From positions 959,460 through 1,023,459 of the forward strand of contig NZ_KI519609.1 in the NCBI RefSeq assembly GCF_000483485.1: DNA of 64,000 nt, given 5' to 3'. The stretch is from Thiomicrorhabdus chilensis DSM 12352. GTDB taxonomy: Bacteria; Pseudomonadota; Gammaproteobacteria; Thiomicrospirales; Thiomicrospiraceae. A model generated the notes under the pieces. The model did no database searches. It had not been told where the DNA came from and was given only the letters and a program-made list of their open reading frames with translations. Positions 36,775 to 45,639 of this stretch are shown piece by piece. The position numbers and the translations under genes are program-made. How positions within the stretch are numbered: the first letter of the stretch is position 1; each line of letters starts with the position of its first letter.

Positions 36775-37278
36775 TTAGAGTTGAGGGCTCATTTGTTTGA
36801 TGCGTTCGCTGACGAGGTCAAATTGGACTTCTCCCACCTGACGGTAAACGATGTTGCCATTGGGGGCGATTAAAAAACTGGTCGGGGTCAGCAGAACTTC
36901 GCCAAACGCTTCGGCGATCTTGCCGTCCTTATCCATTACAAAAATAAACGGATAGGGATTGTTCTGAATGAATTTTTCCACCTGTTTGGCGGGGTCGTAG
37001 TTCATGGAAACGGCGACGATTTCAAAGCGGTCGCCCAGAGTTTGTTTCATCTTGGCCAGGTGCGGCATCTCTGCAATGCAGCCGGGGCAGGAGGTGGCCC
37101 AAAAATTAACCAGTATCGGTTTTTTAGGTTGGCTGAGGTCGATGCTTTGCCCCTGCGAATCCTTAACGGTGACACTGGGCGCTTTGCCCAAACCGTCCGA
37201 AAAAACCGTGAAGTAAAGTAGGCTGCCTAATAAGGCCACCACTAAAATCCCGAAAAGTTTACTGCCAATGTTTTGCAT
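36775..37278 (-). CDS. TlpA-like membrane-anchored thioredoxin
   Basis: This 167-residue protein has an N-terminal membrane anchor (KLFGILVVALLGSLLYF) and a periplasmic thioredoxin-fold domain. The active site is CPGC in FWATSCPGCIAEMPHL, with the cis-proline segment LTPTSFLI. It is of the TlpA/ResA kind, reducing disulfides in cytochrome or copper-centre maturation. I start at ATG 37278, since the longer frame from 37353 adds 25 residues with no signal character. It lies just upstream of hemL, consistent with a haem/cytochrome link (inference). Confidence 0.88.
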   Translation of the reverse strand: MQNIGSKLFGILVVALLGSLLYFTVFSDGLGKAPSVTVKDSQGQSIDLSQPKKPILVNFWATSCPGCIAEMPHLAKMKQTLGDRFEIVAVSMNYDPAKQVEKFIQNNPYPFIFVMDKDGKIAEAFGEVLLTPTSFLIAPNGNIVYRQVGEVQFDLVSERIKQMSPQL

Positions 37279-37433
37279 AGGAAAAATCACTTCTGTTATG
37301 GGTCTTGTTATCTGATGGGGGAAGCGTGGATATGATGCCGATGCAAGCCCCATTCTTTAACCGTACGCCTAAATAAAAAAACGGGTCGGCATTGTTAGAC
37401 AATGGACCCGCTAATTCCGCCTTGGTTTCCTGA

Positions 37434-37460
37434 GGAACCTCTGATTCAATCAGAGGTTCC
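37434..37460 (-). terminator. Hairpin downstream of rpiA
   Basis: Perfect 13-bp arms (GGAACCTCTGATT and its complement) around a single C. It is 16 nt past the rpiA stop. A second weaker stem (CGGGTC/GACCCG, 37382-37410) with A7 on its left flank reads as a terminator on the minus strand. Confidence 0.6.
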
Positions 37461-37476
37461 CTAAGGGAGACGCTGC

Positions 37477-38142
37477 TTATTTGGCTGTTAGGGTTTCAAC
37501 CCCGTTAGCGGTGCCACATAAGAAAACATCGGCATTGCGAGCCGCAAACAAACCATTGGTGACGACGCCAACAATGCTGTTGAGTTCGTTTTCCATGGCG
37601 ACTGGATCGGTGATTTCTAGGCCGTGGATGTCAAGAATGACGTTTCCGTTATCGGTAATAAAGCCATCACGCAATACCGGTTCGCCACCAAAACGTTTGA
37701 CGATTTCGCGTGCCACATAGCTACGCGCCATCGGGATGACTTCAACCGGTAGCGGGAACTTGCCTAGTACATCGACTTTTTTGCTGTCATCGGCAATACA
37801 GACGAATTTATCGGCCACCGCCAACACGATTTTTTCACGGGTCAAGGCGCCACCGCCGCCTTTGATCAGGTTGAGCCCAGCATCGGCTTCATCGGCACCG
37901 TCAATGTACACGGACATTTCGGCAACAGAGTTCAAATCTAAAACCGGAATACCATGACCTTTAAGACGTTCCGCAGTGGCTTCGGAACTGGCGACGGCGC
38001 CTTCAATGGTCCCTTTGATTTTAGCCAGCTCATCAATGAAAAAGTTGGCGGTTGACCCTGTTCCTACACCGATGATGGTGTCGGGTACAACGTATTCAAT
38101 CGCGGCTTGAGCCACTTTTTGTTTGAGTTCATCTTGTGTCAT
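37477..38142 (-). CDS. rpiA: Ribose-5-phosphate isomerase A
   Basis: This 221-residue enzyme interconverts ribose 5-phosphate and ribulose 5-phosphate, feeding the pentose phosphate and Calvin cycles. It has the substrate loop [16 protein letters not shown], the catalytic region [22 protein letters not shown] and the [11 protein letters not shown] stretch. Typical length. It is monocistronic, flanked by hairpins. Confidence 0.97.
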   Translation of the reverse strand: MTQDELKQKVAQAAIEYVVPDTIIGVGTGSTANFFIDELAKIKGTIEGAVASSEATAERLKGHGIPVLDLNSVAEMSVYIDGADEADAGLNLIKGGGGALTREKIVLAVADKFVCIADDSKKVDVLGKFPLPVEVIPMARSYVAREIVKRFGGEPVLRDGFITDNGNVILDIHGLEITDPVAMENELNSIVGVVTNGLFAARNADVFLCGTANGVETLTAK

Positions 38143-38252
38143 GATTATCTCTTTTCTAATTATTTATGATTTCAATCTGTTTTTTTGTCGCACAATTGTA
38201 ATCAATAACGGGGTCGTTGTATAGCGCCTCGGGGTGTGCCCAAAATTGTGAC

Positions 38253-38287
38253 CAGGCCTGCTTGTTTTCAAAAGTGCGCAGGCCGAG
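38253..38287 (-). terminator. Degenerate inverted pair of CAGGCCTG repeats
   Basis: ACCAGGCCTGC (core 38253-38260, exact) faces GCAGGCCGAGTGG across an AT-rich loop. The second arm is a decayed copy. It lies just past the stop of the gene at 38302 and may end its transcript. Confidence 0.55.
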
Positions 38288-38301
38288 TGGCGAGGGCAGT
38301 C

Positions 38302-38772
38302 CTATTTAGGCGCTTGATATAAAACCGGAGGCGGTTCTACAGTCGGTTTCTCCACAACCAGAGACGGGGGCATTTCGCCTTCTTTACGCTCGTAAACTTC
38401 GACAATCATGCCCGATTGGGAGACGTAGTACATATCCGGGTAGACATGAACCGATTTGAACGTCATCGGACGAATTTGGCGTGACTGTTCGGCCAGAGGT
38501 TTTCCTAAGGCCATGTACATGCCGCACATGGTGGAGGTGGTTCCAACCTGTTTTTTAGGAATGCGTTCATAATCCTTGTGGCTGAGCTGGCCACGAAGAT
38601 CAAGCTCTTTAAAATAGGATTCGCGTAGGACATCAGACTCCAGGGTTGAGTAGTTGACGCATAGATCAAGGTTGCTCATCTTACTGATGGCACTGTCTTC
38701 AGCCATGGCACTGTTAAGGCACAGGCCTGAAATCAGTAATCCGAATAGGTTTCTCTTTAAGTTTATATTCAT
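38302..38772 (-). CDS. Secreted protein of unknown function, copper locus
   Basis: This 156-residue protein has a signal peptide (NLFGLLISGLCLNSAMAEDS). The mature part has two cysteines (LDLCVNYSTL, TSTMCGMYMA), a YPDMYYVSQSGMIVEVYE strand region and a proline-rich tail. I do not recognise the family. It is the last gene of the receptor-SCO1-PCu(A)C group, 79 nt from the PCu(A)C gene, so a role in periplasmic copper handling is plausible. A repeat copy at 38722 is inside the signal-peptide coding part. Confidence 0.65.
   Translation of the reverse strand: MNINLKRNLFGLLISGLCLNSAMAEDSAISKMSNLDLCVNYSTLESDVLRESYFKELDLRGQLSHKDYERIPKKQVGTTSTMCGMYMALGKPLAEQSRQIRPMTFKSVHVYPDMYYVSQSGMIVEVYERKEGEMPPSLVVEKPTVEPPPVLYQAPK
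38722..38729 (-). repeat. CAGGCCTG dispersed repeat copy, in signal peptide
   Basis: Read in frame as SGLCL within the hydrophobic core of the signal peptide. Flanks outside the core are weakly conserved. Confidence 0.7.
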
Positions 38773-38851
38773 TTATCTACCTGTTTTTATTAAGGTTTTT
38801 GTCGGGTTGAAGGCGATATAGTTTACCGCTTCAACTCGCTTGAATCCAATT

Positions 38852-39361
38852 CTAATGCATGTTCTTGTTCATATTTTGGTGTTGCATCGGCATATTCATG
38901 CCTTTGAGTGATTTGACCGGCATGGAAACAGATTTTTGGCTACCGTCTTCAAAGGTCAGTTCCACCTCAACGGTTTGACCGGTTTTAAGGGGTTTGTGCG
39001 GCCCGATCAACATGATGTGCAAGCCACCCGGTTGCAGAACGGCTTGACCGTTGGCAGGTACGGTAATGTTTGGAATCTTGCGCATACGCATGACGCCATT
39101 GTCATTGGTGTGGGTATGCAGTTCCACTACTTTGGACACTTCGGAGTCGGCTTGCAGGATTTTGATGTCTTGGTCGCTATTGTTAGTCAGGGTCATGAAG
39201 CTGGCACTGGCCGGTGCTCCGGGAGGCACTTCACGTGCGTAAGGCTCGCTGACTTCAATATGTTCGGCTTGGGTGGCCATGGCGGCAACAGACAGTAAAG
39301 ATGTCAGCGTGCCTAAAGCCAGAGCGGTCAATTTGGTTTTATAGTTGGTTTTGTAAGACAT
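38852..39361 (-). CDS. PCu(A)C periplasmic copper chaperone
   Basis: This 169-residue secreted protein has the PCu(A)C copper-site pattern: VVELHTHTNDNGVMRMRKIP then GGLHIMLIGPHKPL, the H/M ligands of a Cu(I) site. The family delivers copper to the CuA or CuB centres of cytochrome oxidases together with SCO proteins. The end is Met/His-rich (MNMPMQHQNMNKNMH), a probable extra copper-binding tail. It is encoded just downstream of a SCO1 gene. Confidence 0.93.
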   Translation of the reverse strand: MSYKTNYKTKLTALALGTLTSLLSVAAMATQAEHIEVSEPYAREVPPGAPASASFMTLTNNSDQDIKILQADSEVSKVVELHTHTNDNGVMRMRKIPNITVPANGQAVLQPGGLHIMLIGPHKPLKTGQTVEVELTFEDGSQKSVSMPVKSLKGMNMPMQHQNMNKNMH

Positions 39362-39449
39362 GGTAAAAGTCCTTTTGATAAGTTGCCTGCTCCCGGTATT
39401 TTATTGACACCCGGGTAAAGGCTCAGTCTAGATTAATGGGAATTGTAGG

Positions 39450-40085
39450 TTATTTTTCAAGATATTGGCGTATCGTTTTTATAAATTGTTCAGGATTGGT
39501 GGCATGCGGCAGCTGTTGTTGCAACACGCCATCTTGGTCAACGACATAGGTAAAGGCCGAATGGTCCACGGCATAGTTGGTGCCGTTATTGGGGTCATCG
39601 ACTTTTGCGTAGACCACGCCATATCGTTGTGCAATTTCCGAAATTTTTTGCGGCGAACCGGTCAGACCGATGATGTTGGCTTCAAAATAATCGGCATACT
39701 GTTTCAGTCTGGCGGGCGTGTCACGTTCCGGGTCCACCGAAACAAACAGAATCTGCAATTGGTTCTTTTCTGCAGGCGTCAATTGTCGATAAGCCACCGA
39801 GAGGTTCCCAAGGTTGGTCGGGCAGATATCCGGGCAGTAGGTGTAACCGAAATAGACCAACACCAGTTTGCCGGTGAAATCGCTTAAGGATTGTTCACCT
39901 TGGCTGCTGGTCAAGGTGAAATCCCCGCCATGAGGTCGATCCGAAGAGACCAGGTGAGCCGATTTGGCGCTGCTTTGCTGGCCAGAACCCGGGATGAAAA
40001 AGGAACCGATGCCAATCAGTACACCTAAAAAAACAATGATCAAAAGGGGTTTGGTTTTCAAAACAAATTTCCTGTTGTAATGCAA
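39450..40085 (-). CDS. SCO1/SenC cytochrome oxidase copper-insertion protein
   Basis: This 211-residue protein has an N-terminal membrane anchor (PLLIIVFLGVLIGIGSFFI) and a thioredoxin-like domain with the copper-ligand motif CPDIC in YFGYTYCPDICPT and the distal histidine in VDHSAFTYV. SCO proteins load copper on cytochrome oxidase. It is co-oriented with PCu(A)C (88 nt downstream) and the TonB-copper receptor upstream, although a hairpin separates it from the latter. Confidence 0.94.
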   Translation of the reverse strand: MHYNRKFVLKTKPLLIIVFLGVLIGIGSFFIPGSGQQSSAKSAHLVSSDRPHGGDFTLTSSQGEQSLSDFTGKLVLVYFGYTYCPDICPTNLGNLSVAYRQLTPAEKNQLQILFVSVDPERDTPARLKQYADYFEANIIGLTGSPQKISEIAQRYGVVYAKVDDPNNGTNYAVDHSAFTYVVDQDGVLQQQLPHATNPEQFIKTIRQYLEK

Positions 40086-40122
40086 AAAGCCGCCTAAGAG
40101 AGACTCCTAATGCGGCTTTTGC
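40082..40122 (-). terminator. Terminator after the TonB-copper receptor gene
   Basis: GCAAAAAGCCGC and GCGGCTTTTGC arms with one bulged base, 22 nt beyond the receptor stop, with a T tract on the minus strand. It separates the receptor from SCO1, so the two may be differently expressed. Confidence 0.75.
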
Positions 40123-40144
40123 AAGGGTTTATCAAGTGATAGCG

Positions 40145-42148
40145 TTAAAATTTGGCTGCAACTTTAGCCCAGACATTTCGTCCTGGTTCCATGACATTGT
40201 AATAGCTACCAGAGTTAGAATCTATGCGATTGATGTGATTGTAGTAGGCATGGTCGAATAGATTGTCGATCCCCGCCGACAAGGTGAAGGTTTTATTCAC
40301 ATTATAACCAGCATACAAATCCACCGTGCTCCAAGCCGGAGTTTCGATTTCACTGACCACTTCATAGACCTCGTTTTGCGCGGTGGCGAAGTTGAAGCGT
40401 CCACCGGCGTACATTTGACTGGTCTGGTATTCGGCAAACACATTTCCGGACAGCGGTGTCATGTTGATCAGGTTGTCATTGTCGGTGGTATTTTCGCCCT
40501 GCGTCAGTGCCGCATTGAAACCGGCTTTGAAAGCATGGTTGAAATAATAGGTTCCGGCCATTTCCATACCGTATAGCGTCGCGTCCTTATTGACGTAGAC
40601 GGAAGACCCGGAAGCGTTTTTAGTATTTAGGATGTAATCTTCAACTTGATCATAGAATGCCGAAAGGCTCCAATCGTAGTGTTTTGCGTTTTGGCTGACA
40701 CCCATGTCCAATTGGTTGTGTTTTTCAGGGCTCAAGTCAGGATTGCCCACCCACCAGTCGGCGGGGTTCATGCCACCCTTATTCATAAATCTTTCAGTCG
40801 CATCGGCGGTACGCGTTGTATGACTCAGACCGATATAGCTGTTCCAGCCGTTTTTGTAACCGCGTTCATAACGTGCCAGCGCATTCCAGTTACCTTCTTC
40901 AACTTTAGTGTCGCCGGAATAGTCGCTGTTGGCATTGGTATATAGGTTCGTCGACATCATGTTTGTGTTGCGCGCTTCGGCAGTTACTTGATCATAACGT
41001 AGGCCTAAGATGACTTTTTGGTTGTCGCGGAACAAGGAGGTGCTTTCAGCAAAGACGCTGTTCTGTTCAGTCAAGACATCAGGCCACATTCTAAATAAAA
41101 GCGCATCAGGATCAGGATAACGATTGTATAAGGCTGCTTCCTTGATTTCAGATTGTAAAATCAGACCGTAATCCAGGGTGGTGTGCCCAAGCTGGGTAGT
41201 CAGGGTGATTTTGCCCCCGGTGGTTTCGGTGGTGGATGGTGTTTCCATTAGTTTTGTGGAATCCATAGGCATACGCAATTCAAAGTTGTTCATCACGTGA
41301 TCGACGTTTGATTGGTACACTTCTACCTCCAGCCCCTGAAGGTTTTTTGCCAGGTTTTTGCCTTCATAGCTCAAACGTTTGATTTCACCTTCAGATAATG
41401 GAGCATCCATTCCAGCGCCCTCGTAAAGAGCATCGTCGGTACGGCTCTTTTCATAAGAGAATTTGAACTCATTATTGGCATCCGGACGCCATCCTAGATC
41501 GATATGGCCTTGTTGACTTTCGTAGCTGGAACGGACCTCATCGCCATTACCGTCTTTATAGTTATCAGCCGATTTTTTGGAGCCTTGCAGTACCACATAA
41601 AATTCATCATTGCCGGCTTCGACTTTAGCGTTCAGGTCTTGAGTCAGACCGTTTGAACCGGTTGCCGCGCTGATTTCACCGTTAAAGGGCTTGCCCTCTT
41701 CAAAGGTTGGAGAAGTGCGTTCGAAAATAACCGTTCCACCGGTTCCGCCTGCGCCATATTGCACCGATTGAACCCCTTTGATGACGGTTACGTCATCATA
41801 ACTGGCGATTTCGGCATAAGAAGTGGGAGGATCCATGCGGTTTGGACAGCCGCCGGCGATTTCAGCGCCGTCCAGAATGATGTTCAACTGGGTGTTTTGC
41901 TGGCCGCGAATTTGCACATCCAAGCCGTGTCCCCCCATGCGGGTTGCGTCCACGCCGTTGACCTGTCTTAGGATTTGACCGGTTTCGGTATTGCCGGTTT
42001 GTGTCAGTTCTTCTTTGGTCAAGATCTCCTGTTGCGAAGCCACCTCTTTATCGACAACATGAATTGGAGAAATTTCCGTGGCCATAGCCAGTCCGGGTGC
42101 GGCAACTGCAGACAAAATTGCAATGGAGAGTTTGCTTCTTGAGAACAT
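40145..42148 (-). CDS. TonB-dependent copper receptor (OprC/NosA-like)
   Basis: This 667-residue outer-membrane receptor has a signal peptide ending near LAMATE, a plug domain with VRGQQ-type segment IRGQQNTQLNIILDG and a 22-strand-type barrel ending in the aromatic WAKVAAKF. The plug carries GGCPNRMDPPTSY, which I associate with the TonB-copper receptor family (OprC, NosA). Its neighbours SCO1 and PCu(A)C support copper as the substrate. A start at 42148 gives a normal leader. Confidence 0.9.
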   Translation of the reverse strand: MFSRSKLSIAILSAVAAPGLAMATEISPIHVVDKEVASQQEILTKEELTQTGNTETGQILRQVNGVDATRMGGHGLDVQIRGQQNTQLNIILDGAEIAGGCPNRMDPPTSYAEIASYDDVTVIKGVQSVQYGAGGTGGTVIFERTSPTFEEGKPFNGEISAATGSNGLTQDLNAKVEAGNDEFYVVLQGSKKSADNYKDGNGDEVRSSYESQQGHIDLGWRPDANNEFKFSYEKSRTDDALYEGAGMDAPLSEGEIKRLSYEGKNLAKNLQGLEVEVYQSNVDHVMNNFELRMPMDSTKLMETPSTTETTGGKITLTTQLGHTTLDYGLILQSEIKEAALYNRYPDPDALLFRMWPDVLTEQNSVFAESTSLFRDNQKVILGLRYDQVTAEARNTNMMSTNLYTNANSDYSGDTKVEEGNWNALARYERGYKNGWNSYIGLSHTTRTADATERFMNKGGMNPADWWVGNPDLSPEKHNQLDMGVSQNAKHYDWSLSAFYDQVEDYILNTKNASGSSVYVNKDATLYGMEMAGTYYFNHAFKAGFNAALTQGENTTDNDNLINMTPLSGNVFAEYQTSQMYAGGRFNFATAQNEVYEVVSEIETPAWSTVDLYAGYNVNKTFTLSAGIDNLFDHAYYNHINRIDSNSGSYYNVMEPGRNVWAKVAAKF

Positions 42149-42367
42149 AAAAGAACCTTTTTTTACGTGGTTAATATAATGTCGGCTATTTTACGCAGTC
42201 GACCGTCACAGATCATTGAGATATTCTGACACGATTCCTTTAAAAGGTGGAAAGACTTTGACTGAATGGTTGAGGAATCCTTGAGGAGATTGTGCTGTCT
42301 TGGTATGGCATGACTCAGTTAAATCCAAGGCCTGATTTAGGTTGAGCGGATTTAGCATAGTAGGTGA

Positions 42368-42376
42368 TGCTATAAT
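42368..42376 (+). promoter_or_regulatory. Extended -10 promoter of ilvA
   Basis: TGCTATAAT matches a perfect TATAAT with the TGn extension, 63 nt before ilvA. No clean -35 lies at 17 nt. Upstream, TAAATC/GATTTA form a short inverted repeat around AAGGCCT (42321-42340), a possible operator. The rest of 42149-42367 shows no other clear signal. Confidence 0.6.
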
Positions 42377-42439
42377 GGCGAAAATTTCAAACGCAAAATT
42401 ATTATGTGATTCCGAAAGTCGCGAATCTGAGGAAAAGGA

Positions 42440-43966
42440 ATGCCTGAAGAGATATTACGCCGTGTACTGACGGCACCGGTTTACGATGTGGCCTCTGAAA
42501 CTCCGTTGGAAGTCGCTCCTTTGTTGAGTAAGCGCTTGCAAAATAAAGTGTGGCTAAAACGGGAAGACTTGCAACCGGTGTTTTCGTTTAAGTTGCGGGG
42601 TGCTTATAACTGCATGGTGCATTTGACTGATGAGCAGAAAAAAGCGGGAGTCATCGCGGCTTCGGCAGGCAACCATGCACAAGGCGTTGCATTGTCGGCG
42701 AGCAAAATGGGCATTGATGCGAAAATTGTCATGCCTCAAACCACTCCTCCGATCAAAGTTAACGCCGTTAGAAACTTGGGCGGCAATGTGATTTTGCACG
42801 GCGATACTTATGATGAAGCCTCCAAGTTCGCCAAACAGTTGGTGGCCTCTGAACAACGCACCTATATTCATCCTTATGACGACTTGGATGTTATTGCCGG
42901 GCAGGGCACCATCGCGCTGGAAATGCTCAGACAACATAGCGGTGCGTTTGATGTGATATTTGTTTGTGTCGGCGGCGGCGGCTTGATCTCCGGCATCGCT
43001 TCGGTGATCAAGCAGGTGTCACCCAAAACACGTATTATCGGAGTCGAGCCCGAGGATGCGGCCAGTATGACCGAAGCCTTGAAAGCGGGCGAGCGTATTG
43101 TACTCGATCAGGTTGGCATTTTTGCCGACGGCGTGGCCGTGGCGCAGGTTGGGGAGATACCGTACCGAATCGCACAAACCTGTGTGGACGAAATGATTAC
43201 CGTTAAAACCGATGAGATTTGCGCCGCGGTGAAAGACATTTTTGAGGATACGCGTGCAATCGCTGAACCGGCTGGTGCTTTGGCCGTGGCGGGCATGAAG
43301 AAATTTGTTGAACAGTATTCGGTTTCCGGTTTGGAAATGGCGGCGATTGTCAGTGGTGCGAACATGAATTTTGACCGTTTGCGTCATATTTCGGAACGTA
43401 CTGAGCTGGGTGAAAAACGTGAAGCCATTTTTGCCGTCACCATTGATGAAGAACCGGGTAGTTTCAAGCGTTTCTGTGAGTTGTTGGGCGGGCGTCGAGC
43501 GATTACCGAGTTCAATTACCGATATGCGGATTCCAGTCGGGCAGTGGTGTTTGTTGGTGTTCGAACCGAAGGCGGAAAGCCGGAACGTGAAGCGATTTTG
43601 AGCGAATTGGCCAAACAGGGTTACGCGGTGGAAGACATGACCGATAACGAAATGGCCAAGCTGCATTTGCGTTATTTGGTGGGTGGGCATGCCAAAGGCA
43701 TCGCTAATGAACTTTTGTATCGTTTTGAGTTTCCGGAAAGACCTGGCGCGCTCCTACAGTTTTTGACGCAGATGAGCGAGGAGTGGAATATCAGCCTGTT
43801 CCATTACCGTAATCATGGTGCCGCTTACGGCCGGGTTTTGGTCGGGGTTCAGGTGCCGCCGGAGCAAAACCAGGCGTTTGAATGTTATTTGCAGAACTTG
43901 GGATACACTTATGTGAATGAACAGGAGAACCCGGGGTATCAACTGTTCTTGAAGCCGACGGCTTAA
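42440..43966 (+). CDS. ilvA: Threonine ammonia-lyase, biosynthetic
   Basis: This 508-residue PLP enzyme converts threonine to 2-oxobutanoate, the first step of isoleucine synthesis. It has the PLP-lysine segment SFKLRGAYN, SAGNHAQGVA and the glycine loop VGGGGLISGI. Two C-terminal ACT-like regulatory repeats (FAVTIDEEPGSFKRFCELL and YRFEFPERPGALLQFLTQM) mark the isoleucine-inhibited biosynthetic form. The GGAAAAGGA before the ATG is strong. It ends in a hairpin made of repeats at 44005. Confidence 0.97.
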   Translation: MPEEILRRVLTAPVYDVASETPLEVAPLLSKRLQNKVWLKREDLQPVFSFKLRGAYNCMVHLTDEQKKAGVIAASAGNHAQGVALSASKMGIDAKIVMPQTTPPIKVNAVRNLGGNVILHGDTYDEASKFAKQLVASEQRTYIHPYDDLDVIAGQGTIALEMLRQHSGAFDVIFVCVGGGGLISGIASVIKQVSPKTRIIGVEPEDAASMTEALKAGERIVLDQVGIFADGVAVAQVGEIPYRIAQTCVDEMITVKTDEICAAVKDIFEDTRAIAEPAGALAVAGMKKFVEQYSVSGLEMAAIVSGANMNFDRLRHISERTELGEKREAIFAVTIDEEPGSFKRFCELLGGRRAITEFNYRYADSSRAVVFVGVRTEGGKPEREAILSELAKQGYAVEDMTDNEMAKLHLRYLVGGHAKGIANELLYRFEFPERPGALLQFLTQMSEEWNISLFHYRNHGAAYGRVLVGVQVPPEQNQAFECYLQNLGYTYVNEQENPGYQLFLKPTA

Positions 43967-44004
43967 ACTGCGCCAGTGGCTATAAGTTTATTTTAGGTTA
44001 AATC

Positions 44005-44055
44005 AAAACCGGCAGGCCTGGTGAACACTATATGCACACCAGGCCTGTCGGTTTT
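44005..44055. terminator. Terminator made of a second inverted pair of CAGGCCTG repeats
   Basis: Nineteen-base arms (44005-44023 and 44037-44055) pair fully except for one G-T, with a 13-nt loop. Each arm holds a full repeat (cores 44013 and 44040) in opposite orientation. It lies between convergent ilvA and the gene at 44073, flanked by A and T tracts. Confidence 0.9.
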
Positions 44056-44072
44056 GAAAAGTCCCAATTGTT

Positions 44073-44486
44073 TTATTTGAACTCGTCGCAGATATGACCC
44101 TGAGGTTGGCCGTTTTCATCGGTCTTTAAGGTTGGAAAGGACGGCATAAAGTCGTTGCTCTGCATTTCCTGAGTGCACTTCTGGATCTGTTGGAAGGCTT
44201 TGGATTGATTGATCTGTTTTCCGAATTCCACCGCTTTGCTTTGCGCCTCGTCACGTTTTCCGGCCTGACAAAGCGCTTTTAATTCGGTTTCCAGTTGATT
44301 GATTTGAACTTCATAAGCGCGCAGTTCATTTTCATCCACTTGCTGCAGGCACTGTTGCATTTTCTGCATCTGCATCATCATCTGCTGCATGCCCTGATTG
44401 TTCATAGAGGACATATTCTCCGCATGAGCGGGCATCAGGGTTGCGGAAAGTGTTGTAAAAATCAGCGTTTTTAATAGGTTAGACAT
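44073..44486 (-). CDS. Secreted Met/Gln-rich coiled-coil protein, unknown function
   Basis: This 137-residue protein has a signal peptide (LIFTTLSATLMPAHA), a strikingly Met/Gln-rich start of the mature chain (MNNQGMQQMMMQMQKMQQC), then a helical region with three further cysteines (ALCQAG, IQKCTQ, HICDEF). I do not recognise a family. Methionine-rich periplasmic segments often bind Cu(I) or Ag(I), and the copper locus is 2 kb away, but the link is only suggestive. The ATG is preceded by GGAGAAATC. Confidence 0.6.
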   Translation of the reverse strand: MSNLLKTLIFTTLSATLMPAHAENMSSMNNQGMQQMMMQMQKMQQCLQQVDENELRAYEVQINQLETELKALCQAGKRDEAQSKAVEFGKQINQSKAFQQIQKCTQEMQSNDFMPSFPTLKTDENGQPQGHICDEFK

Positions 44487-44595
44487 GATTTCTCCAGTTT
44501 TGGATTAGGGGAGTGGGGTGTTAAAAGCGCTTGTCCACTTTCAGTGAGGCGCAAGTTATTTATGGATAATCTCAGGCTGATGCCAGGCCAATCCG

Positions 44596-45639
44596 TTAAT
44601 TTTCGGACTGCCTGAAGTCGCTCAGACGCTTCAACAGATATTCTAAATCGGCTCGCTTTTCTTCTTTTTCGTGTACCTTGTCTTCAATGAAATCGACCAC
44701 TTGAATCTGCAGCTTTTTCTTGTCTAGTTTATTAATGTTGCTGATGCCGCCCGGGTTGAGTACATTGACCTCCAAAATTTTATCGCCAATCATGTCCACG
44801 CCCACAAAATAAAGACCATCAGCGGCCAGTCGCGGTCCGATTTTACGGCATACCGCCATTTGTGAATCGGTCATTTTGTATTTGTGTGCGGTGCCGCCCA
44901 CTTGGATGTTGGCTCGCACATCACCTTCTGGTGGTTTGCGGTTGTAGGCCCCCAGGAACTTTCCGTCCAGCATCAGTACACGCACATCGCCGTCTTCGGC
45001 ACCTTCTATGTACTCCTGGATAATGATGTAGTTGTCGTCTCCCTGGCCGTGAATGTAAAAGTCCAGAATCGAGTTGATGTTCGACTGGGCATTTTTTTCC
45101 AGAACGATTACTCCATGTCCACCAGAGCCGACTAGGGGCTTTAGTATCACCTTGTCGCCCGGCATTTCATCAATGGTCTGGCGAATGAATTCTTTGTTTT
45201 TGGAGACGTAGGTAATCGGCAGAAAGTTGTTGTTGGGGTCATTAAAGGTTGTGGTGTAGAGTTTGTTATTGGCTTTACGCACGCCGTCGATATCGTTGAG
45301 GATGACGCATTCGTCTTTGATGGCATCCAAAAAATTAAACATGATCGGATCGATCGGAGGATCCTTGCGAATCATCAGACTGTCCAAACCATGTAGCGGA
45401 GTGAGGGTTTGTTTGAACGTGACTTTTTTGTAGAACTGGGTGATGTTTTCCGGGATTTTTTCCATCTTCTCGATTTTTTTTACGTAGCCATAGGCGATAT
45501 TGTTTCGCACGGTGAGGTTTCTCGGGTAGAGAATGAAAACATTATGCCCCCGTTTCAAGCATTCGCGAATCACGAGTATGGTGGAGTTTTTGAGCGGTTC
45601 GATTTGATCCCAGTCTGCAATAATAAAGCCAATGTTCAT
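44596..45639 (-). CDS. Glutathione synthetase-like ATP-grasp enzyme
   Basis: This 347-residue protein has a GshB-type pre-ATP-grasp domain (MNIGFIIADWDQIEPLKNST) and ATP-grasp core: DKVILKPLVGSGGHGVIVL, IIQEYIEGAEDGDVRVLML, and metal-binding EVNVLNPGGI. Glutathione synthetase joins gamma-glutamylcysteine and glycine. The chain is rich in Asn, Ile, Lys and Asp compared with its neighbours and ends in a charged coiled coil of about 40 residues, longer than E. coli GshB. No gshA is in the window. It may be an acquired form or a ligase with another substrate. Confidence 0.75.
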   Translation of the reverse strand: MNIGFIIADWDQIEPLKNSTILVIRECLKRGHNVFILYPRNLTVRNNIAYGYVKKIEKMEKIPENITQFYKKVTFKQTLTPLHGLDSLMIRKDPPIDPIMFNFLDAIKDECVILNDIDGVRKANNKLYTTTFNDPNNNFLPITYVSKNKEFIRQTIDEMPGDKVILKPLVGSGGHGVIVLEKNAQSNINSILDFYIHGQGDDNYIIIQEYIEGAEDGDVRVLMLDGKFLGAYNRKPPEGDVRANIQVGGTAHKYKMTDSQMAVCRKIGPRLAADGLYFVGVDMIGDKILEVNVLNPGGISNINKLDKKKLQIQVVDFIEDKVHEKEEKRADLEYLLKRLSDFRQSEN

